DNA from: Candidatus Taylorbacteria bacterium RIFCSPLOWO2_01_FULL_45_15b
Lineage (GTDB): Bacteria > Patescibacteriota > Minisyncoccia > Phycocordibacterales > 01-FULL-45-15b
Direction of reading: 5' to 3'
DNA: 21,496 nucleotides
NCBI GenBank assembly: GCA_001822655.1
Contig: MHRX01000013.1
Coordinates: 592-22,087, forward strand
Both the position numbers and the translations under genes were made by a program. Of the stretch, positions 7,741 to 14,751 are shown piece by piece (within the stretch, counting starts at the first letter, position 1; each line of letters opens with the position of its first letter). A model generated the notes under the pieces. The model saw nothing but the letters and a program-made list of their open reading frames with translations, was not told where the DNA came from and did not search any database.

Positions 7741-8448
7741 TTATTTAACGAATTCCTCCCCGTTTTTTCGCCGCGCTTTTACCCGCTCGTCGCTTTCGAT
7801 TTTTCCGTCGCGGAGCCTGACGATTCTTTCGGCATATTCCGCGGTAAAGGTCTCGTGAGTGATCAAGATGATCGTATGGCCTTCGGCATGAAGTTTTGAA
7901 AGTGTCTCAAGGATCACCGCGGAGGAACGTGAATCCAGATTTCCCGTCGGCTCATCGGCAAAAATTATCTCGGGATCGTTGACGAGCGCTCGCGCGATGG
8001 CAACACGCTGTTTTTCTCCCCCGGAAAGTTTTGATGGCTCAAACTCCTTCCTATGAGAAAGACCTACGGATTCAATTGCGCGATTTACGCGATCCTGCCA
8101 CTCCGATTCGGGAACATTCGAGTACTGAAGCGGTAATTTCACATTGTCCGCGACCGATGTTCGGGCCAAAAGATTAAACATTTGAAAAACAAAGCCGATG
8201 CGGGTGTTGCGTAACTTTGCCATTTCATCTTCCGAGTATTCTGAAGACAGCACTCCTTTGAAAAAATACTCGCCATCCGACAGTGAGTCGAGAAACCCGA
8301 GAATATGAAGCAAGGTGGATTTACCCGATCCTGAAGGACCCATAATAGCGACAAATTCTCCCTTTTCTATTTTTAGATTAATGCCTCGAAGCGCCTCCGT
8401 CCCGTCGGGATAATTTTTTTTTACCAATTTGGCTTCAATCAATGGCAT
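7741..8448 (-). CDS. ABC transporter ATP-binding protein, LolD/MacB type
   Basis: 235 residues, the usual size for this class. Walker A is GPSGSGKS (37-44), the Q-loop is Q89, the signature is LSGGEKQ (141-147), Walker B is IIFADEP (161-167) and the switch histidine is H197. It powers the MacB-like permease encoded 6 nt downstream. The adaptor gene ends 5 nt upstream, so the three are almost certainly one operon. The C-terminus beyond about residue 215 is a short basic extension (KARRKNGEEF) of unknown use. Confidence 0.95.
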   Translation of the reverse strand: MPLIEAKLVKKNYPDGTEALRGINLKIEKGEFVAIMGPSGSGKSTLLHILGFLDSLSDGEYFFKGVLSSEYSEDEMAKLRNTRIGFVFQMFNLLARTSVADNVKLPLQYSNVPESEWQDRVNRAIESVGLSHRKEFEPSKLSGGEKQRVAIARALVNDPEIIFADEPTGNLDSRSSAVILETLSKLHAEGHTIILITHETFTAEYAERIVRLRDGKIESDERVKARRKNGEEFVK

Positions 8449-8453
8449 ATCTT

Positions 8454-9998
8454 TTACCGCGGCGACACAAGGACTTTATCGCCCTCGCGCAATCCTGAAA
8501 CAATTTCGATTTCGCCCTCCGCGCTTCGCAAACCTGTCGTAACCTCAATCTCAACGACTTCACCGGAAATAAGCGCTTGGACAAATTTATTCTCATCACG
8601 GCTCTCTATCGCTCTCTGGGGAACAACAAGAACACCCTTCTTCTCATCAACAATAATTTCAACATTCGCGGTCATGCCGGAAAGTATGCGCGGGTCATCG
8701 TTCGCAAAAATGAATGTGGTTAAATATGTTGGCACGCCCTCAAGGATTGTCGCGGTAGGCCGAATATCGGCGACGGTCGCCGCAAACATTTCGTCTTCGC
8801 CGTAGGCGTCAAGTGTAACGCTCGCCAACGCGCCTTTTTTTATTCGAGCAATATCAACTTCGGGAACAAATGCCTCAATCTCGAAACGGGCGCGAGAAAT
8901 TAGAGATACGACAGGGCTTCCCGCGCTAACCGTTTCCCCGACCTCCGCATCAAGATCGGCAACTACTCCGGAAAAGGGCGCACGAATCGAATATTTTGAA
9001 AGCTCTGCGTTATAAAGATCAATTTGAGAACGAGCTTCAAGAATGACCGCTTCTTGTATAAGAATATCCTCTTTTGTGGCACCGGTCTTTGATAGCGTAA
9101 GTTCCCGTTCCGCAATATCCCGAGCCGCAAGCGCTTTCTCATAGGCATCTTTTTTCGACTGAAGACTGGAAATAGCGTCAAGTACATTTCCGCGTGCCGT
9201 AGAAATGCTCTGACGATACAAATCTAGCGTTGCAGACGGAAGAGAGGAGCTCGGTTCGAGAGAGTTTATGACGAGCGACAGTCTCTCAAGAAATGATTTA
9301 ATGTCGTTCAAATTTATGAACAAAGTTTCAACCGCCCCATTCAGATCATCTTCCGCGTTAAAATTTTTCGCGGAGTCAGTCCACAAAATAAGTACGCCCT
9401 CTATACGCATGCGGTCGAATTGCAGAGTTGTGCGAGCCGAGCTGTCCCGGACGGGCAGATTGAGTTGAGGAGATGAAGAGTTGGGATTGCTAAAAAACGC
9501 ATCGGCATTTTTATGTACGGCTTCTTCTCCCGCGCTTCTCACCGCGACAATCTCCTCTACATACGAAGCCCTAGCCAGTGCGACAGAATTTATTGCACTA
9601 TCACGCTTTGATTCGTAAACCGCAATCTCTTCTGGCTTCGCACCCATTTTTATTTTCAAAAGCCTCGCCTCTTCCGTGGCAAGTCTCGCCTCGGCTTGCG
9701 ATTTGTTTGCAAAAATATCACCAGCGGAAATTGACAGAATGATCTGTCCTGCGAATACCGATGAACCTATCTCCGATCGAACAGAAGTTACACGTCCCGT
9801 TTTTTCAAACGAAAGATCCACCTCTGCCGCAGGTGCAACTCGGCCGGTAACACTAACCACACTCCGAATGTCTGATTTTTGCACGAAAATAGTCTCTTCG
9901 ATCTTATCACCCCTGCCAAACACTCCAAAAATAACAGCCGCAAAAATTACTGCGACGAAAAAAACAAGCGCCTTGTGCCTGCCAAATATGGCTTTCAT
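8454..9998 (-). CDS. HlyD/MacA-type efflux adaptor protein
   Basis: 514 residues from the ATG at 9998. A hydrophobic anchor lies at about residues 9-28. The first half of a biotinyl-lipoyl-like domain follows (VSFE-like DLSFEKTGRVTSV and VFAGQIILSI). Then comes a long helical hairpin rich in Ala/Glu/Arg (about 85-330), longer than in a typical MacA, and the second lipoyl half IRAPFSGVVADLDAEVGETV. Beta-barrel and membrane-proximal domains end in SGLREGDKVLVSP. It should link the MacB-like pump to the cell surface. A GTG at 10007 would add three residues. The ATG is preferred because a TATTGT box ends seven bases before it, which would make the mRNA leaderless; no Shine-Dalgarno is seen. Confidence 0.9.
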   Translation of the reverse strand: MKAIFGRHKALVFFVAVIFAAVIFGVFGRGDKIEETIFVQKSDIRSVVSVTGRVAPAAEVDLSFEKTGRVTSVRSEIGSSVFAGQIILSISAGDIFANKSQAEARLATEEARLLKIKMGAKPEEIAVYESKRDSAINSVALARASYVEEIVAVRSAGEEAVHKNADAFFSNPNSSSPQLNLPVRDSSARTTLQFDRMRIEGVLILWTDSAKNFNAEDDLNGAVETLFINLNDIKSFLERLSLVINSLEPSSSLPSATLDLYRQSISTARGNVLDAISSLQSKKDAYEKALAARDIAERELTLSKTGATKEDILIQEAVILEARSQIDLYNAELSKYSIRAPFSGVVADLDAEVGETVSAGSPVVSLISRARFEIEAFVPEVDIARIKKGALASVTLDAYGEDEMFAATVADIRPTATILEGVPTYLTTFIFANDDPRILSGMTANVEIIVDEKKGVLVVPQRAIESRDENKFVQALISGEVVEIEVTTGLRSAEGEIEIVSGLREGDKVLVSPR

Positions 9999-10005
9999 GA
10001 ACAAC

Positions 10006-10033
10006 ACAATAGCACACTTTTAGCAATTTGCAA
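10006..10033 (-). promoter_or_regulatory. Promoter of the export operon, probably leaderless
   Basis: On the minus strand TTGCAA (10028-10033), a 16-base spacer and TATTGT (10006-10011). The ATG at 9998 is seven bases past the -10, about where transcription should begin. Confidence 0.55.
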
Positions 10034-10040
10034 GAATCCT

Positions 10041-10526
10041 CTATACCCTGTTTACAGCCCAGATTACGAGATTCAGATATGCGGCGAATGCAAGCCAAAC
10101 CACTGCCGGCAAAAGCAAGTAAGCGACAGTCTTTCTCCACCGATAGAGTTTGAGCATAAGTGCGAGTGAGACAAAGAAAAGTACAATTGCATCAAATGCG
10201 GCCAGCCCTATATTCGTTGTTACAAAAAAGAGGAAACTCCAATAAAAATTCAAAAATGCGATGGCAATAAAAAGAAAGCGAACCCTGTCGCGCGCTTTTT
10301 TATCAATCGGCGCATGCCACGACAGAATACCGGCCACTGTAATTAAAATAAAAAGAACCATCCAGACCACGCTCGAAGTAAACCCCGAAGGCATGTAAAG
10401 TGGCACTAAAAGAGCCCGATACCAATCAGACAAAATTCCCTGCAAGACAAAAAAACTGGACATCGAAGCAACAAACACGGCGGCGACCAAAATTCCGAGG
10501 TGCGAGACTTTTATATGCCGAATCAT
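10041..10526 (-). CDS. TspO/MBR family membrane protein
   Basis: 161 residues with five hydrophobic helices, the expected TspO topology and length. Family landmarks are visible: PLYMPSGFTSSVVWMVLF (P-x-Y-x-P with F and VW), FLNFYWSFLFF at the N-x-x-WS position, and the ending YLLLPAVVWLAFAAYLNLVIW with a final N-R. TspO proteins bind porphyrins and other tetrapyrroles or sterols in the membrane (family knowledge). No tetrapyrrole genes are nearby, so the ligand is unknown. The stop lies 42 nt before the adaptor start, and the adaptor has its own promoter between them. Confidence 0.88.
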   Translation of the reverse strand: MIRHIKVSHLGILVAAVFVASMSSFFVLQGILSDWYRALLVPLYMPSGFTSSVVWMVLFILITVAGILSWHAPIDKKARDRVRFLFIAIAFLNFYWSFLFFVTTNIGLAAFDAIVLFFVSLALMLKLYRWRKTVAYLLLPAVVWLAFAAYLNLVIWAVNRV

Positions 10527-10639
10527 ATCCTATACTTTATCACAAATTTCTTGACCGCGACCTAATAGCCTGTTTAGCTCCAGCCTTGCGCTGGCAAAAA
10601 ACTGAACGCCAATCTCATGTACTGCGGAGCGCAGAATGA

Positions 10640-10681
10640 AAACAAAAAAACGTCTTGCTGTGGCAAAACGTTTTTTTGTTT
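10640..10681 (-). terminator. Strong bidirectional-looking terminator
   Basis: Arms 10640-10653 and 10668-10681 pair over 14 bp (AAACAAAAAAACGT with its complement), with an inner TTGC/GCAA stem. Each strand carries its T-run within the 3' arm. It lies 14 bases past the stop of the cupredoxin-like gene. Confidence 0.8.
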
Positions 10682-10694
10682 GATTCTATTGTTG

Positions 10695-11165
10695 CTATCT
10701 TTGAGGAGTAACTACTATAGTACCCAAATGTTCCTCGTTGTTGAGGTTTTTGTATCCCCAAACTCCCTTATTGTTGAAGACAAATGAGTATGATTCATCT
10801 CTCTTCAATGACTTACCGGAGTCAAACTCTGGATAAAATTGATCAGCGGCCGTTGGATGACCATTTGCTGTAAGCCAAAGAGCGTCGTTACTTTCATTTA
10901 CGAACTTAATGGATTCTCCGGCTTCGATTTCCACAATAAAAGGCGAGAAGCCTTTATCGGAATACGTAACCACCGTCGTCCCGGTTGTGTCGCGAGCGAC
11001 AGAAGAAAGAGAGGGTTGATTTTCAGTCAGCCTCACTTCGGTCGTCGTCGCTGTCATCACCACTTCTTCATTGGCCGAAGGTTCATTATTATTACTGCTT
11101 ACGACTACCCCGACTATTACGAGTATGATAATGAGAATGATTATCCAAATAATTCCTTGTTTCAT
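10695..11165 (-). CDS. Membrane-anchored cupredoxin-fold protein lacking the copper cysteine
   Basis: 156 residues from the ATG at 11165, which directly precedes the anchor MKQGIIWIIILIIILVIVGV. The in-frame upstream extension to 11321 is not protein-like and is rejected. After a Ser/Thr/Asn-rich linker (24-60), residues 63-154 form a plastocyanin-like domain: GFSPFIVEIEAGESIKFVN, then ANGHPTA (H103), then FVFNNKGVWGYKNLNNEEHLGTIVV. In type 1 copper proteins the last segment reads like Y-x-C-x-x-H-x-x-M-x-G. Here the Cys position is N140, the next His is N143 and the Met position is H146, so a blue-copper site is unlikely. A TATAAT box lies 13 nt before the ATG, leaving a leader of about 6 nt. 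Confidence 0.8.
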   Translation of the reverse strand: MKQGIIWIIILIIILVIVGVVVSSNNNEPSANEEVVMTATTTEVRLTENQPSLSSVARDTTGTTVVTYSDKGFSPFIVEIEAGESIKFVNESNDALWLTANGHPTAADQFYPEFDSGKSLKRDESYSFVFNNKGVWGYKNLNNEEHLGTIVVTPQR

Positions 11166-11178
11166 ATGATTTAGCGAA

Positions 11179-11208
11179 ATTATACCTTGTACGATTTTGG
11201 TAAATCGT
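11179..11208 (-). promoter_or_regulatory. -10 box and inverted repeat upstream of the cupredoxin-like gene
   Basis: TATAAT on the minus strand (11179-11184) lies 13 nt before the ATG. Just upstream, in the spacer/-35 position, ACGATTT and AAATCGT (11191-11197, 11202-11208) form a 7-4-7 inverted repeat, a possible operator. No good -35 is visible. Confidence 0.5.
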
Positions 11209-11341
11209 GTGATTAGTAAATCATGCCATGAGGCACGTGCGATCGATTTTATCGAATGATTCACCAGAATCATCCTTGGGCTCGTGTCGCGTTGCGTCAT
11301 TTGATACGCGACCTGGAGCACGACCCTCTTCCGTTAGTTAA

Positions 11342-11525
11342 GAGCCTATCTCCAATCTAACCGCGGTTTAAGAAGCAAATCCTCGACTTGCCTGCTGAAA
11401 CATCCAAAATTCTGCTACAAATTGCATATTTTTCGTCAGCGTATCTCGATATGCTTCCTCAAAATCTGCAATTTTCGCAACGAATTTTGGCTGTTTCAAC
11501 TAGGCATTAGATTGGAGATAGGCTC
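11342..11525. mobile_element. MITE-like fold-back element with terminal inverted repeats and a 3-bp target duplication
   Basis: The ends are exact 19-bp inverted repeats (GAGCCTATCTCCAATCTAA at 11342-11360, complement at 11507-11525), flanked on both sides by TAA (11339-11341, 11526-11528). Internally, 11390-11433 and 11461-11505 are a second, imperfect inverted repeat of about 44 bp, and 11439-11454 form a near-palindromic centre, so almost the whole 184 bp can fold on itself. Bases 11361-11389 are unpaired. No coding capacity. TIRs plus a TNA duplication fit some IS5-family groups (family knowledge, from memory). Confidence 0.75.
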
Positions 11526-11528
11526 TAA

Positions 11529-11827
11529 GAATGACATCGCACCAAAATATCCATTGGGGCGCTTCACTCTGCTCTTTTATAATTTATTATTAAACGACTA
11601 GGCGCACGGACATGCGTCCTATAGTAGAGCTATACCACAGGCTCATATCATATGCAAGAGATTTTGAATTTTGAATGATCCCTATTGGTCAATCTATAAC
11701 CTAACTATTTTTTACGATCGTAAAAAATAGTTAGGTTATATTTGCGGAAGATGGAAATTGATCACTAAAATTGATCACCATAAGCAGATGCGGACAGGTA
11801 TTGATTCGTCTACGAAGCGTGTGTAGT
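11529..11827. other. Gene-poor interval with repeats
   Basis: No convincing gene. It contains two ATTTTGA heptamers (11661-11674), a 46-bp perfect palindrome (11695-11740) and a 10-bp direct repeat AATTGATCAC (11756-11765, 11769-11778). A small hairpin-forming stretch lies near 11600-11632. A plus-strand TATAAT-like run near 11578 has no gene behind it. Confidence 0.6.
11695..11740. repeat. 46-bp perfect palindrome
   Basis: 23-bp arms meet with no loop. The centre is TTTTTTACGATCGTAAAAAA and the outer arms read TATAACCTAACTA and its complement. It lies 88 bases past the stop of the nuclease gene. Its ACGAT/ATCGT centre resembles that of the 2160-2252 palindromes. Confidence 0.9.
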
Positions 11828-12667
11828 TTATGCAATATACAATTCCTGACCATATTCCCCGATACCCACAAATTTTGCCTCTCCATTTATGATTCGGAGA
11901 AATGGTTTGCAAGAAAAACAGCCTTGCTCACCTCGACTGCAGTGAAATTCTCTTTGCGCTCGAGCACGTTTAATTTTAAGCGCGTGAGTCAACACCCTTT
12001 CTCGCGCATCGTTTACTGCAGGAAGAGAGACGTCAATCGGCCCGTCATCCTTGTCGAGATACCAATACGCCGCGCCGCTTACCGCGCGTTTCTGGAGCGC
12101 GTCGAGCAAAAGTCGGTAAATCGGTAGCTGAAGCGAATCCTCCTTCTCTTCATGTCGTCCCGTCTTAAAGTCAATGACCTTTATAGAATTGTCGCTCTCG
12201 ATATATTCGAGCCAGTCTATTTTTCCGCACAGAATGATATTTTCATCTTCTGACAAGAAAAAATTCGGCGGCATTTTGTTTGCAGATTCCTTGAGCCGCA
12301 CGGTTTTATTCTTGAGGTTGCGCGGATTCTTTTCGACCCGTTCTATCATCGCACGGCCGCGCGCCTTCGCTTCCGCTTCTTCCTCAATCGAGGTAAATCC
12401 GCCGATCTCACCCGAACACTTTTTCCATTCTTCTTCAAAGATGTCTAGAAGCGATCGCTGGAAACGCTCTTCTACCTTATATTTTGCAAGACCTTCAATC
12501 ACCGCATGTACGACAGAGCCGAGGGAAAGGGCGGGGCCGACGGTCGTTACTTTCTTTCCTTTTTCATTTTTATAAATATTGCGCAGATAATAAAGGCGCG
12601 GACACTTCAAAAAATCTCCCATAGATGAGTAAGACACCCACACCGCGCTGTACTTATCTGCCGGCAT
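11828..12667 (-). CDS. RecB/Cas4-like PD-(D/E)XK nuclease with probable 4Fe-4S cluster
   Basis: 279 residues. SYSSMGDFLKCPRLYYLRNI (12-31) matches the start of RecB-family exonuclease domains. H55 (GSVVHAVIEGL), D151 (CGKIDWLE), D166 and K168 (VIDFKTG) and Q180-Y184 (QLPIY) supply the PD-(D/E)XK catalytic set. C22 with C243, C250 and C253 (HCSRGEQGCFSC) matches the one-plus-three cysteine pattern of the Fe-S cluster in Cas4 and AddB. No cas, addA or recombination gene is nearby and there is no CRISPR array, so it is a stand-alone nuclease, probably in DNA repair. The start at 12667 is supported by a TATAAT box 11 nt upstream; no Shine-Dalgarno. Confidence 0.88.
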   Translation of the reverse strand: MPADKYSAVWVSYSSMGDFLKCPRLYYLRNIYKNEKGKKVTTVGPALSLGSVVHAVIEGLAKYKVEERFQRSLLDIFEEEWKKCSGEIGGFTSIEEEAEAKARGRAMIERVEKNPRNLKNKTVRLKESANKMPPNFFLSEDENIILCGKIDWLEYIESDNSIKVIDFKTGRHEEKEDSLQLPIYRLLLDALQKRAVSGAAYWYLDKDDGPIDVSLPAVNDARERVLTHALKIKRARAQREFHCSRGEQGCFSCKPFLRIINGEAKFVGIGEYGQELYIA

Positions 12668-12678
12668 ATATTTTTCTT

Positions 12679-12708
12679 ATTATAACGTACTTGAAAAAAC
12701 AGCAACAA
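12679..12708 (-). promoter_or_regulatory. Promoter of the nuclease gene
   Basis: Minus-strand TATAAT (12679-12684), with a weak TTGTTG 18 bases upstream (12703-12708). The start point would be about 5 nt before the ATG at 12667. Confidence 0.5.
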
Positions 12709-12736
12709 AAAAAGAAGGGGTCATCCTTCTTCGTAG

Positions 12737-13318
12737 TTATTCAAGTTGTGCAACATATTCAGAAAGCCGCATCGATACAGGGCCTACCGATCGGTAGCAA
12801 ATTACCCAGTCAACAGGACCTGGCGTTCCCGCCGCCCTTACCCGAAGCACAGCGCCGGGCACAACCTCATAGAGCGCATCGTCCCAGTAATTTTTGCCCG
12901 ATCCTTCCCCACTCACCCCATCTATCCTGCCGATCATTTTTGCAAGGCTGTTCGTGTCTTCGATATAGCCGGATATCGGGCTCTCATTGAGGCATGCGGT
13001 ATGAATCCTAAAGAGCAGCGGCTCATTTGCTGATGGTCTTTGCCGAGGAATCGATACCGAGCTTCTTTTTATTCTCAAACGCGCATTTTCATCAGGTGCC
13101 ACGCTGCATTCAAAAATGTAGCCGTCAATGATTTCCGGCGGGTCTTTCTCATCAAACGGAATTGTGATTCCGCGTGATTCACTACCAAGAATGAGTGAAT
13201 TTTGCTTTGATACGGCAATTCCATCAATTATTTTAATATCGCCAGGGGTAAAGTCCTCGCCAAGATTGAGGTGTTCTTTATCCTGTTCGCGAGGGAAAAA
13301 AGCTGTGTAGGTTTTCAT
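12737..13318 (-). CDS. Protein of unknown function
   Basis: 193 residues, no signal peptide or membrane segment, acidic overall. Visible blocks include IKIIDGIAVSKQNSLILG, ITIPFDEKDPPEIIDGYIFE and, near the end, VVPGAVLRVRAAGTPGPVDW. The pattern suggests an all-beta cytoplasmic protein; I recognise no family or catalytic motif. The start at 13318 is supported by AAAGG seven bases upstream. A TTGACA/TATAGT promoter lies at 13347-13373, so it is independent of the CSD gene, whose terminator is at 13385-13413. The nuclease gene downstream has its own promoter in the 69-nt gap. Confidence 0.65.
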   Translation of the reverse strand: MKTYTAFFPREQDKEHLNLGEDFTPGDIKIIDGIAVSKQNSLILGSESRGITIPFDEKDPPEIIDGYIFECSVAPDENARLRIKRSSVSIPRQRPSANEPLLFRIHTACLNESPISGYIEDTNSLAKMIGRIDGVSGEGSGKNYWDDALYEVVPGAVLRVRAAGTPGPVDWVICYRSVGPVSMRLSEYVAQLE

Positions 13319-13346
13319 CGTACCTTTCCATTCTATCTAAAAACAC

Positions 13347-13373
13347 ACTATAACATCTCGGAGATATTGTCAA
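13347..13373 (-). promoter_or_regulatory. Promoter of the gene at 12737-13318
   Basis: TTGACA (13368-13373) and TATAGT (13347-13352) on the minus strand are spaced by 15 bases, slightly short. The leader would be about 20 nt with AAAGG before the ATG. Confidence 0.55.
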
Positions 13374-13384
13374 AGTTCCGTAAA

Positions 13385-13413
13385 GAAAAACGCCCCGATT
13401 TGCATCGGGGCGT
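13385..13413 (-). terminator. Rho-independent terminator of the CSD fusion gene
   Basis: The 10-bp perfect GC-rich stem ACGCCCCGAT/ATCGGGGCGT (13390-13399, 13404-13413) is followed on the minus strand by TTTTTC. Confidence 0.9.
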
Positions 13414-13425
13414 GTGAGGCGAATG

Positions 13426-14556
13426 TTAATTCGGCGGAAGAACTAGTGAGTCGAATCCCTTCAAGACGGTCGGACGAGCCTTGTCCGACTTCTGCATGCC
13501 GACAGGCTTCTTGCCAGTCGTCGGCTTTTCGGCCGACTTACGAGTCGGCTGTTTGCCGTCCGTGACCGGCTGACTGTCCATCGCCGGGGCTCCTTGCACG
13601 ACCGAAACAAACTTCGCGAGAGCCAGATTCATGTCGATCAAGTCCTTCGGTACTCCATGTACCGCGGGATCCTTGATTTCAGTCCACGTCTTTCCCCCAT
13701 CAGAGGAAATTTCGAACGTGAACTGATTCCCCCCGAACCTTTCGCTCGATTCCATGCGCAAGGCAAGGTTTCCCATCCAGACCTGCTTCACCGTGCGGCC
13801 ATAGTCGGGAATCTCGACCTCGCGGTTGAATTCCCGATTGCGCGTCACTTCCATGATGCGCACCTGGTGCCGGACCAGAGTGGCCGGATACGGACGAGGA
13901 TCCTTGCACGGAACGTGCTTTCCCTCTTCCCGGCGGTAGAATTGAACGCTGCCGACTTTGATCGGGCCGGTCTGATAACCAGCTGCGAGCGGATCGTTGG
14001 GAGCGAGCCGCGGAAAACGACTCGCAAGCGACCGCATTGTGCCCTGCGCATAGATGTCGTTGCGGGCAAACTGCCCGTTGAATCTGGCGACTTCGTGAAG
14101 GACCACATAATGCGGCGCGGGAACCCAGCGACTCCGATACACGGGCTTCTCGACCGCCTTTGGGGCGGGCGCTGCCGCTTTCGGCTCAATTTTCGCCGGT
14201 GCGGATGCGGCTTGCGGTGGGGTGGGAGAAGAAGATTTCGCCATTTCCTTTTCCACAGCTTTGTAAGAGACCGCCTTCACGACAACAGTCGTATAGAGAC
14301 CCTGATCTCCCTGGATGGGAGTGGTGTAGTACACCATTGCCGCGCTCACCAGAGTATTTTCGCGATCGGGAAGTACTTCACCTGTCGCGGGGTTCTCCTG
14401 GCCGCAATACACTTCGCGTACCGCGTTCGCGGCGAAATGAATATCCCGCCCGCCGTTCGGTCCGACGATGTAGCCGTAACCTTTGTGCGAGTAGAATTTT
14501 ACGAAACCTTGAGTGACCGCGTATGCCGCGCCGTTGTCGAATTCAATTTTTTTCAT
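13426..14556 (-). CDS. Cold-shock-domain protein fused to a large C-terminal region
   Basis: 376 residues from the ATG at 14556 (MKKIEFDNG); an in-frame TTG at 14574 has no ribosome site. Residues about 14-100 look like a diverged cold-shock domain: GFVKFYSHKGYGYIVGP carries the RNP1-like KGYGYI, and RDIHFAANAV the RNP2-like DIHF. Residues about 105-140 are an Ala/Pro/Lys linker. Residues 145-325 are an unrecognised domain with YVVLHEVARFNGQF and FTFEISSDGGKTWTEI. A Lys/Pro/Thr-rich low-complexity tail follows. Single-stranded RNA/DNA binding is inferred for the N-terminus only. Hand-counted 60-base lines are about 55-60% G+C, against about 40-53% in aspartokinase. It has a strong promoter, a leader of about 80 nt and a strong terminator. 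Confidence 0.75.
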   Translation of the reverse strand: MKKIEFDNGAAYAVTQGFVKFYSHKGYGYIVGPNGGRDIHFAANAVREVYCGQENPATGEVLPDRENTLVSAAMVYYTTPIQGDQGLYTTVVVKAVSYKAVEKEMAKSSSPTPPQAASAPAKIEPKAAAPAPKAVEKPVYRSRWVPAPHYVVLHEVARFNGQFARNDIYAQGTMRSLASRFPRLAPNDPLAAGYQTGPIKVGSVQFYRREEGKHVPCKDPRPYPATLVRHQVRIMEVTRNREFNREVEIPDYGRTVKQVWMGNLALRMESSERFGGNQFTFEISSDGGKTWTEIKDPAVHGVPKDLIDMNLALAKFVSVVQGAPAMDSQPVTDGKQPTRKSAEKPTTGKKPVGMQKSDKARPTVLKGFDSLVLPPN

Positions 14557-14645
14557 AGACCTGTAGAGACTCAAAAAGGCGATTTTCTATCTTATCCAGG
14601 TACAACGTACCCGAGGCCTTAGATGAGTCATTCTTTCTGTCGTTC

Positions 14646-14673
14646 ATTATAGCATATTTGGGGTAATTGTCAA
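14646..14673 (-). promoter_or_regulatory. Strong promoter and leader of the CSD fusion gene
   Basis: TTGACA (14668-14673) and TATAAT (14646-14651) on the minus strand with a 16-base spacer, both consensus. The leader (about 14639 to 14557) contains a GGTAC/GTACC hairpin (14600-14612 region). Cold-shock genes often have regulatory leaders, but nothing specific is recognised here. Confidence 0.8.
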
Positions 14674-14723
14674 GCTGATCGGCATCCAATTTACGGCTCT
14701 AGATAAGGATGTTTTTGAGAATT

Positions 14724-14745
14724 AAAAAAACCGCATCTTCTGCGG
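14724..14745 (-). terminator. Terminator of aspartokinase
   Basis: Minus-strand stem CCGCA/TGCGG (arms 14741-14745 and 14731-14735) with a 5-nt loop, followed by seven T (complement of 14724-14730). It lies 6 bases after the stop. Confidence 0.8.
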
Positions 14746-14751
14746 CTTCCG

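Noticed and set aside
11166..11321. N-terminal extension of the cupredoxin-like protein
   Set aside because: The 52 extra residues would bury the membrane anchor and overlap the TATAAT box; the ATG right before the anchor is far more likely.
11570..11640. Possible tRNA or structured RNA gene
   Set aside because: Two small stems can be drawn, but there is no T-loop consensus, no anticodon arm and no acceptor pairing.
13594..14622. Long plus-strand open frame (342 codons) opposite the cold-shock fusion gene
   Set aside because: It is rich in Arg/His/Pro/Cys, lacks any domain, and mirrors a GC-rich gene on the other strand that has clear RNP motifs, promoter and terminator.
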